A stretch of DNA of 64,000 bases, from contig JAWUZG010000015.1 of assembly GCA_036785705.1 (NCBI GenBank), forward strand, positions 5,719,001-5,783,000, read 5' to 3'. This stretch comes from Acanthornis magna. Taxonomy: Eukaryota; Chordata; Aves; Passeriformes; Acanthizidae. A program made the position numbers and the translations under genes. This document shows positions 51,740 to 64,000 of the stretch, piece by piece (the first letter of the stretch is position 1; each line of letters begins with the position of its first letter). A model generated the notes under the pieces. That model ran no database searches, was not told where the DNA came from, and saw only the letters and a list, made by a program, of their open reading frames with translations.

Positions 51740-51795
51740 TCCCGCGGGAAGGGAAAGGGAAGGGAAAGGGAAGGGAAAGGGAAGGGAAGCAAAGG
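51740..51795 (+). repeat. GGGAA/GGGAAA microsatellite
   Basis: A purine-only run of alternating GGGAA and GGGAAA units lies in the shared ZNFX1/DDX27 promoter. Length variation here would change the spacing between the two ISRE-like sites. Confidence 0.75.
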
Positions 51796-51860
51796 AAAAA
51801 GGAAGCGCAAAGGATAGTAAACACAACCCAGCAGCACCTGTCCGACCCGGGCTCAGCTGC

Positions 51861-51870
51861 TTTCGGTTTC
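51861..51870 (-). promoter_or_regulatory. IRF/ISRE-type motif, site 2
   Basis: TTTCGGTTTC on the + strand reads GAAACCGAAA, matching the IRF-binding pattern GAAANNGAAA. It is 144 bases upstream of the DDX27 start codon and about 412 upstream of the ZNFX1 start codon. Confidence 0.6.
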
Positions 51871-52013
51871 CTTTCCCGGCATTGCGGGGCGGGGGCAGCG
51901 GCGGTTCCGCCCACGGTCCCGGCCCGGCCCGGCCCCCAGTCCGGCCCGGCCCCCAGCCCGGCCCCCAGCCCGGCCCAGCGCACGCGTGTCCCGCGGGGTT
52001 CCGGGTCTGAGCC

Positions 52014-55000
52014 ATGGCCACGCTGGAGAGCCTGGGCCTGGTGGGCACCATCGCCGAGGGCGACGTGGTGCCCGTGGACTCGGAATCTGGCGACTCGGAG
52101 GAGGAGGAGGTGGGGCGGACGGGCGCGGGAGCCGCGGGCCGGGGCGGTGCGGGGCGGCGGGGCCGTGCCGTGCCGCCGTCCTTGCTCACGGCTCTTTCCG
52201 CAGGAGCTGTGCCGGGCGCCGGGCCCCAGGCGGCGGGGACGCTCCCGCGGGGACTTCAGCGCCGAGTTCGTGTTCGGGGAGGCGGAGGCCGGCGGCGAGG
52301 ACGCCTGGACGGCGGCGCTGCGGCAGCTCCGCGGCAAGGTGAGGTCTGAGGCCGGGATGGAGCTGCGGTGCCAGAGGCCACAGTGCCCACTGCTCTCCCG
52401 AGCTCCTCTTACAGCTTCTCTGTTGTGATTTTCTGCCTAGAAAGCAGCTACGACGCTGGATGAGAAGATTGAGAAAGTGAGACAGAAAAGGAAGCTCCAG
52501 GTCAGGGTTTTTCTCATTGCTGGAAAGACTGGTATGTGTTTGGCCATTCCCTCAGCCACAGTGCTCTGGCGGCAGCTCATCACATCGGCTGGGTTTGCTG
52601 CCACATGTGATGTGTTGCTGAACCGATGAGGCTGCAGAATTATTAATGATTAAAGTTATGCAAAACCATGGATTTGTGAATGGGCCCATAATAACAAACA
52701 CAGGGTCATAAAGGATTGAAGTTTCTTTTTCATTCTTTCTTTTAAAAATATTTTTGGAATTATTTTTTTTAGGAAAGAGAAGCTAAACAAGCAAAAGTGA
52801 AAGATGAAGATGCTGAGGCTGAAGATGATGGAACCAAAAAGAAGGAGTGTGAGGATTGCAGCAGGGATGAAGAAGATGTGGAGTCTGAGTATTCACTGGA
52901 TGATGAAAGTATCTTCACAAAAGCAGGTATCAGCAGTATACAGAGAGATGGTCAAGAATCTGACCCTGTTGGCTCACTGGAGAAAAGTCTGTAGTGAAGC
53001 CTTGCTGGAAGTAGGCAAGAACCTTTTCTATTTTGTTTGCCTTCTGCAACTTCTGATTTTAATCAAGCTTATTTTGAATGGTAGCCATAACTGAACTCAT
53101 CCCTGAAGAAGGATATTTACTTGGCAATTTTACTCTATTACATGCCTCTACTTGTTTTGAGGCTTCTCTCTCAATAGCTCAATTTAGAGTAAAAAGTATG
53201 AGGTAACAAGGTTAAGATAGTCACATCATCTTGTTATGTGTTTAGCTGTGCTTGTTAATTCCTATCACACGTATCTTTTTCTGCAGATAAGGTCAAAGTG
53301 AAGGAAAAGAGGAGATCAAAAAAAGGAGAAGCAGTAAGTGTTAGAAGCTAGTCAAATTCCTCCAGCATTTCTTGTGGAGTAATTTCCTTTGGTTAACAAA
53401 ATGTAGCTCAAAAACCAGCCCTGAGCCCTTTGATAACATGTTGCATTGCTGCCTGAGTTGTTCCAGTTTTGTTGTTGTTCCTGTTTCTAGGAAGCAGAGA
53501 GCTTTTTTGAAGATGCCTCTCAATATGATGATAACCTCTCATTCCAGGACATGAATCTTTCACGACCTTTGCTAAAGGTATTTACCTAGTTTGTTTATTT
53601 ATTACACGTTGTTCTGAAGAATGCTGTATAGACTCCCTGCCACCAATTAGAGCTGTCAAATTCCTCTTCTCTTTGCAACCTCTCTGAAAAGGAAATAATT
53701 TGGGAGCTAGTGTGGTAGTCCTTTAGGAGGTGTTACTACAAATTAATGGAAACTTTTCTTTGATTTGCAATGTGTCAACACCATCTTGAGCAAGACTTGT
53801 CACAGCATGGTTGAGGTTGGAAGGTCAGCTTGTCCAACCCCTGCTCAAGCGGGGCCACCTAGAGCTGCTGCTCAGGACCATGTCCAGATGGCTTTGAATA
53901 TCCTCAGGGATGGAGACTGCAACCTTTCTGGGCACCCTGTGCTGGTACTCGGTTACCCTCAAGGTGAAACGGTTTAGAGGGAACCTCCCATGTTTCCGTT
54001 TGTGCCCATTGCCTCTGATCCTGGGCACCACTGAACAGAGCCTGTCTCTGTCCTCTTTCCATCCTCCCATCAGGTATTTATCAGCATTGACATGTTTCCC
54101 CCTGAGCCTTCTCTTCTCCAGGCTGAATAGTCCCAGCTCTGTCAGCCTTTCCCCAAATGTGAGGTGCTCTCAAGCCCCTCATAACCTTCATAGCCCTTTG
54201 CAGGTCTCTGTTCAGTATGTCCATGTCTCTTGTACTCAGGAGTGCGGAGTCCAGCTGTGGCCATACCAGAGACAGAATTTAATTGCCCTGTCTCCTTTGT
54301 AGGCAATCACAGCTCTTGGCTTCAAGCAACCAACCCCAATTCAGAAGGCTTGTATTCCAGTGGGTCTTCTGGGAAAGGATATTTGTGCTTGTGCTGCCAC
54401 TGGGACAGGTAGGGGCTCGAGCAGGGCATTGAAAATAGCTATTCACAATAATTGGCAATTCACAATAACTGATAATTCTCCTTAATTCTTTTCTTTAGGT
54501 AAAACTGCTGCCTTCATCTTGCCTGTCCTTGAGCGCCTGATTTACAAACCTCGTCAGGCTCCAATAACACGTGTACTGGTTCTGGTGCCAACACGAGAAC
54601 TGGGTATTCAGGTGCACTCTGTCACAAAACAGCTGGCACAGTTCAGCAGTGTCACGACTTGCCTGGCAGTAGGTGAGTGTTAATGTATTTATGTGAACTG
54701 TACAGCTCACCGTAAACCACTATACGGAATGGGGAATTCTGTGCTGTAAAACTGGAGGCTGTATGGTTATGCTTCTAGTAGGTATGTTGTGGTTTAAAAT
54801 TTCTCTTTTCAATAATGTGCTGGACTTGTTTGTTGGTTTCTGAGAAAGAAAATGTGAGGTCACTTCTGCATGTGAATGTGGTTTAATCTGAGATGTTTCC
54901 CATTCCTCAGGCAATTTGCATCCATGTGCTCGGGGGGTCAGCAATCTGTATTCACTCTCTTTCAGGTGGCCTGGATGTGAAGACTCAGGAAGCAGCTCTG

Positions 55001-58000
55001 CGCTCTGGGCCAGACATTCTCATTGCCACTCCTGGGCGACTGATTGATCATCTCCACAACTGTCCTTCGTTCCACCTGAGCAGTGTTGAGGTGCTGATTT
55101 TGGATGAAGCAGACAGGTAGGGTAAGCAGGACAGCAGTGAAAAACATGGCAGTTTTCTGCTTTCCTTTCCCCAGGCTATCAGGCTGTCCTTGTTATCCTG
55201 CTGTATGTAATGTTTCTCGACTAGGCCCAGGTGAAGGTGCCTTATCTTGCTGTTTTTCTCCTGCATAGGATGCTGGATGAATACTTTGAGGAACAGATGA
55301 AGGAAATAATCAGGTTGTGTTCCCACCACCGTCAGACAATGCTTTTCTCTGCCACAATGACTGAGGAGGTAAGACAAGCTGCTGAGAAGCATATTGGGGC
55401 AGGAAGTTTATCTGGTCTTTTATCAGAAATCACGTGGACTTTTTTTCTTAACCTGTTTCTGTAGGTGAAAGATTTGGCTTCTGTTTCCCTGAAAAATCCC
55501 GTCCGAATTTTTGTGAACAGCAACACAGATGTTGCGCCCTTCCTGCGGCAGGAATTTATCCGGATCAGACCCAACCGAGAGGGGGACCGTGAGGCCATTG
55601 TAACAGGTCAGTGATGAGCAAAGATAGGCTGGAATCAGTGAGTGACTATGGAGCAGGCTTCTGAGAGGACTTTCTTTTAGCTCTGCTGACACGAACGTTC
55701 CAAGATCACGTGATGCTCTTCACCCAGACCAAGAAGCAAGCTCACCGCATGCACATCCTGCTCGGACTGATGGGCCTGCGGGTTGGGGAGCTTCATGGGA
55801 ACCTCTCTCAGACACAGCGGCTGGAATCACTCAGGTATTAACAGGTTTAGTTGCAATCCTAGGCCAAAAAGAAGTTCCAAGTTGGAAGTTTTAAAGCAGA
55901 AGTAGATTGCTGTGTTTATTGCTAGTGCATTTGCTTTCTCTGCTCAGGCGCTTTAAGGATGAGCAGATCGATATCCTGGTAGCTACAGATGTGGCTGCAC
56001 GTGGGCTCGATATTGAAGGAGTTAAAACAGTAAGTATTTGAAGCGCTGAGCTTTCTAATGAGGCCTTTGCTGTTGTTTCCCTGCTTACGCTGTTTCTGTT
56101 ACAGGTAATCAATTTTACCATGCCTAACACCATCAAACACTATGTCCACCGTGTGGGTCGGACAGCCAGAGCAGGCAAGGCTGGTCGTTCAGTTTCACTT
56201 GTGGGTGAGGAAGAGCGCAAGATGCTGAAGGATATTGTCAAGACTGCTAAAACAGCAGTAAAAGCCAGAATTCTCCCCCAAGGTATGTACTTCACTCAAG
56301 TGAAGAGCTGGAGAGAGTAAGCAGGGGATATTGTGGCACAGAGGGACACTAAAAGAGATGCTGAAAAAAAGATGGACTTTACATGAGCTGGCTCTGATGT
56401 TCATATGGTATTGCTTTCAGATGTCATATTGAAATTTCGGGAGAAGATTGAGAATCTCGAGAAAGATATCTATGCTGTTCTGTGCTTGGAGCGTGAGGAA
56501 CGTGAGATGCAGCAGTCAGAGGCCCAGGTAAGTAATTTTTAGGAATTTTTTTAGTATCCAGTGTAGATGTAGTCCATAATGAGGTTACCCAAAATGTACT
56601 TAACCTGCCTACTATAGAAGGGAAAGAGGGGTATTTTTTAGCCACCATGAGCTCACTTCTTGCCTCAATTATTGCAGATCAACAAGGCAAAAAAGCAGCT
56701 GGAAACAGGAAAAAAAGAGACTGGGAGTGAGGGTTTAGAGCGGAGCTGGTTCCAGACTCGTGAGGAGAGAAAGAAAGAAAAATGTGAGTCATGACATTGT
56801 TGCCATGTTGAATTCTATAGCTGCAGCTGGCCTCCGCTCTGTGCTTTAAGAGGTTTTTTTATTCTCTTTCTCTTTCCAGTGGCTAAAGCCCTGCAGGAAT
56901 TTGACCTAGCATTACGAGGGAAAAAGAAAAGGAAGAAATTTGTACAGGACACACAGAAAAAAGCCCAAATGACAGTGAGTACATTTGTTGGCAAGTGGGA
57001 CCCTGGGTCAACTATCATAGTTCTCCCTTAGCGAAGCTTCACGTCACTGAAACTTGTATTTTAATACCTTTCAGCCAGAGGAAAGGTCACAGTTCGAAAT
57101 CTTGAAATCTCAAATGTATGCTGAGCGGCTGGCAAAGAGGAATCGCCGAGCGAAGAGAGCCAGAGCCTTGCCAGAAGAAGAACCAGCAGCAGCACCAGCA
57201 GGTAGAGACTTTTGTTTCACAGCTGACTTACTTCATGTCACTTACTTTGCTAGAAATAGGTAAATTAAACCAGTGTGTACAGAGGGAGGCACTGATCTTT
57301 GAAGGAATGGCCAGAAGTGCTGGTTAAGGGCCCATGTTTGCAGTCATTTGTGTGATGCTTAGGCTAATTGTTGTGTTCAAGAGTACTGTGATGATGCTGT
57401 GGACTTCCATTTGCAACCAATGTTCTCACTATTGTTTGTTAGGTCCCAAGAAGAAGAAAAAATTGTCTGTGTTTGACGAAGAGCTGACCAACACGAGCAG
57501 GAAGGCTCTGAAGCAGTACCGTGCTGGGTAAGGTCTTAGCAGGTCTACATTAGTGCAGACTGTAGTAGATGAGAATTTGCATCTCTGTACTTTCTGAGGG
57601 ATAGATACTCTGACATTAGGGAAAAAGGTGGGCAGGGTTCTTTTGAGAAGTACACGTCCTATTGGTACAATCCTGCGACTTTCCTGACCTCTCTTCCCTC
57701 CCCTCTCTCTCAAAAGCCCATCATTTGAAGATCGAAAACGCTTGGGTATTGCCCAACGCAGGAAAGGAGGAAACTTCAAATCCAAGTCCAGGTATAGTTC
57801 CCTTACTTCCTCATTCAAGTTTTGGGGGTTTTTCCCTGCTTTCTTCTTCCTCTTCTTGTGAATGTTTAAAGGCCTTTCCTAAAAGGTTCGCTACCCTCTA
57901 ACCGCAGGTCTGATGTGGGGGGTAATAAAGGATAGTGCCTTTAATAGCACATTTCTAGGCTTCTCCTTGGGAGAGCATTTTGCCTAGAAAATGCTCAGTG

Positions 58001-58081
58001 CTGATCCTCATCTGTCATTGAGAATTGGGCTAGTGGAATGTCATTTCAATTATCTTCCCTTTCAGGTACAAGAGAAAGTAA
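52014..58081 (+). CDS. DDX27: DEAD-box RNA helicase DDX27
   Basis: Coding exons: 52014-52109, 52204-52338, 52441-52500, 52773-52926, 53287-53333, 53491-53577, 54303-54408, 54499-54672, 54966-55116, 55269-55368, 55465-55606, 55681-55834, 55948-56029, 56105-56282, 56421-56527, 56678-56783, 56880-56974, 57075-57201, 57443-57527, 57717-57791, 58066-58081. All phases agree and give 758 codons. Motifs in order: acidic N-terminus, Q motif GFKQPTPIQ 199-207, AATGTGKT 224-231 (split between exons 7 and 8), [13 protein letters not shown] 308-312, DEAD 333-336, SAT, then [12 protein letters not shown] and [10 protein letters not shown] in the second RecA domain, and a lysine-rich C-terminal tail ending RYKRK. 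The family protein acts in the nucleolus with the PeBoW complex in 47S rRNA 3' processing and large-subunit assembly. The start ATGGCC has good context; human isoforms differ upstream of the matching point. Confidence 0.95.
53795..54276 (-). mobile_element. CR1-like LINE fragment in DDX27 intron 6, reverse orientation
   Basis: The stretch from TCACAGCATGGTTGAGGTTG through CCTGAGCCTTCTCTTCTCCA to GTGGCCATACCAGAGAC matches the familiar antisense 3' part of CR1 very well. It makes up most of intron 6 and stops about 26 bases before the exon 7 acceptor at 54302. Confidence 0.9.
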
Positions 58082-58257
58082 GAACTGTTGGCAATTACCA
58101 AACGGGTAATTTCAGACACACTGTACAGGCCCTCAATTTTTTTGTACTGCAAGGAGACATCAGTAAAATTGAAGTTTTTCTTCAAGTTCTGGAATAGCTC
58201 TGGGATGTTTGCCAATACGTGGTTGAAGACTGTGAAAAGATCTGTAGCAGCCCATGA

Positions 58258-58263
58258 AATAAA
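58258..58263 (+). terminator. DDX27: poly(A) signal of DDX27
   Basis: AATAAA lies 177 bases after the TAA stop at 58079-58081. Confidence 0.65.
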
Positions 58264-58746
58264 ATATTATTTTTCTTTTAAGATGTTTACTCTGTTTTAT
58301 GGATAGCCAGAACAACTGAGAGCTGGAATAGATTACGTCTTTTTTGTTCATGTAAGTCATCTTTAGGGCAAAAACTGGACAATGTTTTGCTCATATACTT
58401 CTGTGACCTCAAATAGTTGAAAAGTTGAGTAGTTCAGCTCAAGTAGGCTGAAAAAAGATTGTTTTTCAAATTACCTGTCACAAAGATGATTTCTTTAATT
58501 TTTTACCATCTCCACTACCCCAATCTGTTTTTTTTTCCCATCAGCCTTGCTAAATTTCATTGCTATGCCTTAATAAGGAACACAGGTGAACTGTTAGTTT
58601 CTGAGCTGTCTATACAAATTAAGCATTTCTTCAAACCCGCTTTTCTGGGATGACCAAAGTTCAGCATAAAAAACAGCTACATTCCTGACATAAACAGACC
58701 AGCACAACAGTGACTCCACATACTAGGTTTTCCAACTTTATTAAAA
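58264..58746. other. gap between the convergent DDX27 and SNRPB tails
   Basis: About 480 bases of AT-rich sequence separate the two poly(A) signals. No gene or repeat is recognised. Confidence 0.6.
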
Positions 58747-58752
58747 AGGGTG
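58747..58752 (-). terminator. SNRPB: poly(A) signal of SNRPB
   Basis: TTTATT on the + strand reads AATAAA on the coding strand, about 115 bases after the TGA stop at 58867-58869. Confidence 0.7.
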
Positions 58753-58866
58753 CACATTACCAGCAGTAGGTAGAAAATATACATAACAAAGGTCAGACAG
58801 GTGGTACTGTTCAGCGTATCCCCTTCCTTGTTCTTCTCCCAGTTCAGAGGTACATCACAGAATTCT

Positions 58867-60997
<2,131 letters not shown>

Positions 60998-61935
60998 GGT
61001 TGCGGCTTTCCGTGCTCCCCCCGCCGCCGCCGCTGCTGCTCCCGCCTCGCCGCCTCGCTCCCTGCGCCCCGCCCGCCCCGGCGGAAGCTGCTACGCGCGG
61101 CCGCCGCGACTTCCTCCCGCGCAGCGCGGCGCGGTGCGGCCCGTTCCGGCGCGCCGCCAACGCGCTTCCCGGGGCGGGGCGGGGCGGGACGGGCCCGGGG
61201 GCGGGGGCTGCGCAGAGCTCCGCGGCCCCGCTCTCGCTGCCGGGGCGGAGGGAGCCGAGCGCGACCGCGGCGCCGCTGCAGAGCCCCGCGCCAGCCCGAG
61301 CGGCGGAGCGGCTGCCCTGCATGAGCCCCTGCACGCCCGGCCCCTGGCGCTCGCAGCCGCTCCCGGAGGCGGGGCACCGTGGGCACGGGGAACTGACGTG
61401 AGCCCCGCCGCGGCGGCCCCGGAGGCGAGGAGGGGCGCGGGGACGAGGGACGCTCGGTTAGCGGCAATAACTCGGCTGCCGAGGGGGTGCGCCGGGGTGG
61501 CGGGGCCGGCGGGGTCGGGTCTCCATGGTCCCCGCGGTCTCCATGGCAGCGCGGCGGGCGCATGACGCGCCCATGGGCGGTGCCAGCGCCGCCAGCGCCT
61601 CGGCGGGGCCGCGGGAGCGCGGAGCGGCCGCGGTGGGCTGGGGAAGCGCGGGCGGCGAGCGAGGGCGTGGATGGGGATAGGGATAGGGGTGAGGAGAGCG
61701 ATAGGGAGCGCAGCTGTCGGCGGAGCGCCTCGGGTCCGATGCCGCTCCGGGCCCGCTGCGGCGCCGCGCCCACCGCCCTCCGCTCCGGCCTGGCTCGTCC
61801 GCCCGCCCCCGGCCCGGCCCCGCCGCCGCAGCTCCCGGCGCATCGCCCCCGCTGGGGCAGAGCAACCCCGAGAGGGACGAGTCCGGTGCTCCCCGGGGAG
61901 CCGAGGCACAGCACGGACGGTGCTGAGCCAAAAAG
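60998..61935. promoter_or_regulatory. CpG-rich block: SNRPB promoter and unassigned flank
   Basis: Nearly 1 kb of very GC-rich, CpG-dense sequence starts at the SNRPB first exon. The left part should hold the SNRPB promoter. The block is longer than one promoter needs, so it may also contain the first exon of a divergent + strand gene, but I can place no coding start or donor. Long open frames on both strands are arginine-, proline- and alanine-rich and look like composition artefacts. Confidence 0.6.
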
Positions 61936-63694
61936 ATAATTGTTTAATGCCTTAAACTAGGTTTTGGGCTAAGCTTCAGGGCCCACTGCCGCCTGGCTGT
62001 TGGCTTTCAGGTCACTTGAGTGATTAAAAATAATAAAGCAGTTCTCCTTTTGCCTGTTGCTATCAGTTTCTGTCTTTGCCAAGAGATGGTCTCTCTGTAC
62101 CCTGTTGAAATGTGCATGACCAGGGCTGATAGGCATAGTGCTTTACAACCAAAGTGCAACCATGGAAGGCCTTTGGAGGAATGTAGGATTCCAGGGGCTG
62201 AGAATCTGAGCCATTTGGTTCTCTGGTTTACCTAGAGAGGGATGCTTCTCATTGCTTGTTATGTGAGGTAACATAGAAAACTGCATAGCCCTCGGGCTGG
62301 ACTCCGCTCTTTCCTGCCTTTCATGCTGCGTGGCCAGGGAATGTGTCTTCTCTTCCCACCTGTCCCCTTAGTCCCTCTGCCAACGTCACTTCCAACTTTA
62401 GCTTGGCTAGTTGGTACCATCTGGGGACTTGCTGAGGGCTGCCAAGGGTGTTTTGTCACATCTACAGGTTTCAGAAGCTGCAGCTATTTGCTTGTTGACT
62501 GGGGATTCTACCAGGCAGCTTTTCTTTTCCAGGGAATGTTCTTTCATCCTCCTCATTTTCATTCTGTGTGCAGCACACTTTGTTCTCTATCTCTAATGAA
62601 AAGAAGATTGAGTTTGTGAATAGGGAAATTCTGCTTAAAATACTCTAGTTGTTTTAGCTTGCAGCTTCTGAGAAGTCTTTTGAATAGTGTGTTTTTAGTG
62701 GCTCTGCTGATTTTTCCTTGCCCTGCAGCTACCCCTGCACCCCTGCTTTGTATGATGGATCTCACTCTGTAGAAGCAGACTGAATTAATTTTTGATAGAT
62801 TTCAGCTTAGCTTCTGTTTCCCTGTGCAAAACTGTGAGAAATTGTTTACATGCTGTTGAGAAGAATGTGCTGTGAAAGCATGCATGTAAGTGACTGACTG
62901 ATAATCACAATTATGCAAAATCATGGTCTGCGCTTCTTCACAAGAGCTCCTGAACAGTAATTTTTTCAGCTCTTACACTGTTGCACTGCAAAATATCCAT
63001 TGTAAAACCAAACATCTTGACACTCCTCTTGTCTGCAGACATGCAGTGGAATCTTTTCAAAGCACGCTTCTGGCAGACAACCTCATGTTAAAGAGGCTGA
63101 CCTGAAGTACCCTTTGTATTCTCAGTCCAGTATTTCTTGTCCTCTTCTGGAAAGCTGCTTCTGCTGAACCACTGATCTGTGTTGGTCTTTCAAAGCATTG
63201 TTTGACCAATGCTGTTCTGAAGAGTTTCCAACTTTTTAAAATTTTTAATTCCTACATCTCTGGGTTCTCCTTAGCCAAATCACTTTAGTGTTCAATCTCT
63301 GCCTCGGTAGAGAGATATCTGTCCTATCTCTTCTGGGGTGCTGCTGTGCCAAAAAAAAAAAAGAAAAAAGAAAAAAAATCAGTCTTTAAGCTCTGTTTCC
63401 TTCACTGTGTATTTGCTGTGCCTTGAATACTGATTGGAATAGGGAACATGGTTGCCAGTCATGAGTGGGTGCTCATTTATGGAAGAAGTTTGGGGCAGAA
63501 ATAGTCTTAAATGTCACGATGAGTTACTTTGAGTTTGTGTAAAGCTGAGAGCTTTTTTATTTTGAGATATCAAGGTAGTGCAATACAACTTGGTAGGTCC
63601 ATGGTCTGGGTGGTAAGGATACCAGGGGAGTTTCAGGTAGAGTGGGTGACTTCTAGGAGCTGTGTACCTCTGCAGTACTTTTTTTTTTATGAAA
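61936..63694. other. no gene recognised
   Basis: The composition drops sharply to AT-rich at about 61930. No exon with a familiar protein is seen. It could be intergenic or the first intron of a gene that starts in the CpG-rich block. An A-rich run lies at 63351-63380. Confidence 0.5.
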
Positions 63695-63815
63695 CAGGAC
63701 ATTTATATGGCACTTAGGGATGTGATTTAGTTGTAGACTTGGCAATGTTGTGTTTATGGTTGGACTGCATGATCTAAAGGGTATTTTAAAACCTAAATGT
63801 TCTATGATTTCTGCA
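63695..63815 (+). mobile_element. CR1-like 3' end fragment
   Basis: The sequence GGGATGTGATTTAGTTGTAG, then GGTTGGACTGCATGATCTAA and TAAATGTTCTATGATTTCTG, has the pattern of the last 100 bases of a CR1 element in sense orientation. Confidence 0.75.
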
Positions 63816-64000
63816 GGATTTCCCATCATACCCGTTTTTCTGTTCTGATGGGTGCTTCCCTTCTCTGAATGAGCATGCTCTTTGAGTGGGAAAAGACAAG
63901 TTAGGGATTTGTAAAGGCTTCAACCTCTAGTAATGTGGACATCATTTTTTTGGCATATAAAGTACTGCATTTCCTTGTGCTTTTCAGTAGCAATTTGCCA

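Larger units (their letters stand above)
51450..52013. promoter_or_regulatory. bidirectional promoter of ZNFX1 and DDX27
   Basis: The two start codons lie 565 bp apart in head-to-head orientation. The interval is CpG-rich, has no obvious TATA box, and contains ISRE-like motifs, a GGGAA/GGGAAA microsatellite and GC-box runs near 51920-51980. I see no snoRNA or separate transcript here. Confidence 0.8.

Noticed and set aside
51450..52013. A ZFAS1-like snoRNA host transcript antisense to ZNFX1
   Set aside because: No C and D box pairs are visible in the short interval and DDX27 starts within it.
51287..52428. Long open frames of 200-300 codons in the ZNFX1/DDX27 promoter
   Set aside because: These are CpG-rich shadows with low-complexity Pro/Arg/Ala translation; the real coding parts are the short first exons.

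Overview
The window is vertebrate nuclear DNA, almost certainly from a bird. It holds intron-rich genes with GT-AG splicing, CpG-rich promoters and several fragments that resemble avian CR1 LINEs. The encoded proteins align from memory with transglutaminases, protein 4.2 (EPB42), CCNDBP1, ZNFX1, DDX27 and SNRPB. Introns are short and genes are dense, which would suit a microchromosome. The species cannot be named from the sequence.

Layout, left to right: (1) 620-1984, the last two coding exons of a transglutaminase gene (+) whose 5' part lies outside the window. (2) 4432-18133, a complete TGM3-type transglutaminase gene (+, 13 coding exons, 700 codons, Cys-His-Asp triad present). (3) 22206-31359, a complete EPB42 gene (+, 13 exons, 707 codons). 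Unlike the human protein, it keeps all three catalytic residues. (4) 32217-37976, CCNDBP1 (-, 11 exons, 335 codons), tail to tail with EPB42. (5) 38505-51449, ZNFX1 (-, 13 coding exons, 1973 codons). (6) 52014-58081, DDX27 (+, 21 exons, 758 codons), head to head with ZNFX1 across a 565-bp promoter that holds two interferon-response-like motifs. (7) 58867-60997, SNRPB (-, 7 coding exons, 240 codons), tail to tail with DDX27. (8) 61.0-64.0 kb, a CpG-rich block and then sequence in which I recognise no gene.

Reading frames were rebuilt exon by exon. All six complete genes splice into uninterrupted frames whose phases agree at every junction, which is the main support for the models. Gene names rest on remembered family sequences, not on a search.

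The transglutaminases form a tandem + strand cluster of protein cross-linking enzymes. EPB42 in mammals is a red-cell membrane-skeleton protein that has lost catalysis. ZNFX1 is an interferon-inducible RNA helicase of antiviral defence, DDX27 a nucleolar ribosome-biogenesis helicase, and SNRPB the spliceosomal Sm core protein B. The most notable points are the catalytically complete EPB42, the linkage of genes that in human are split between 15q15, 20p13 and 20q13, a strongly basic linker at the expected activation site of the TGM3-type enzyme, ISRE motifs in the ZNFX1/DDX27 promoter, and a candidate poison exon in SNRPB.
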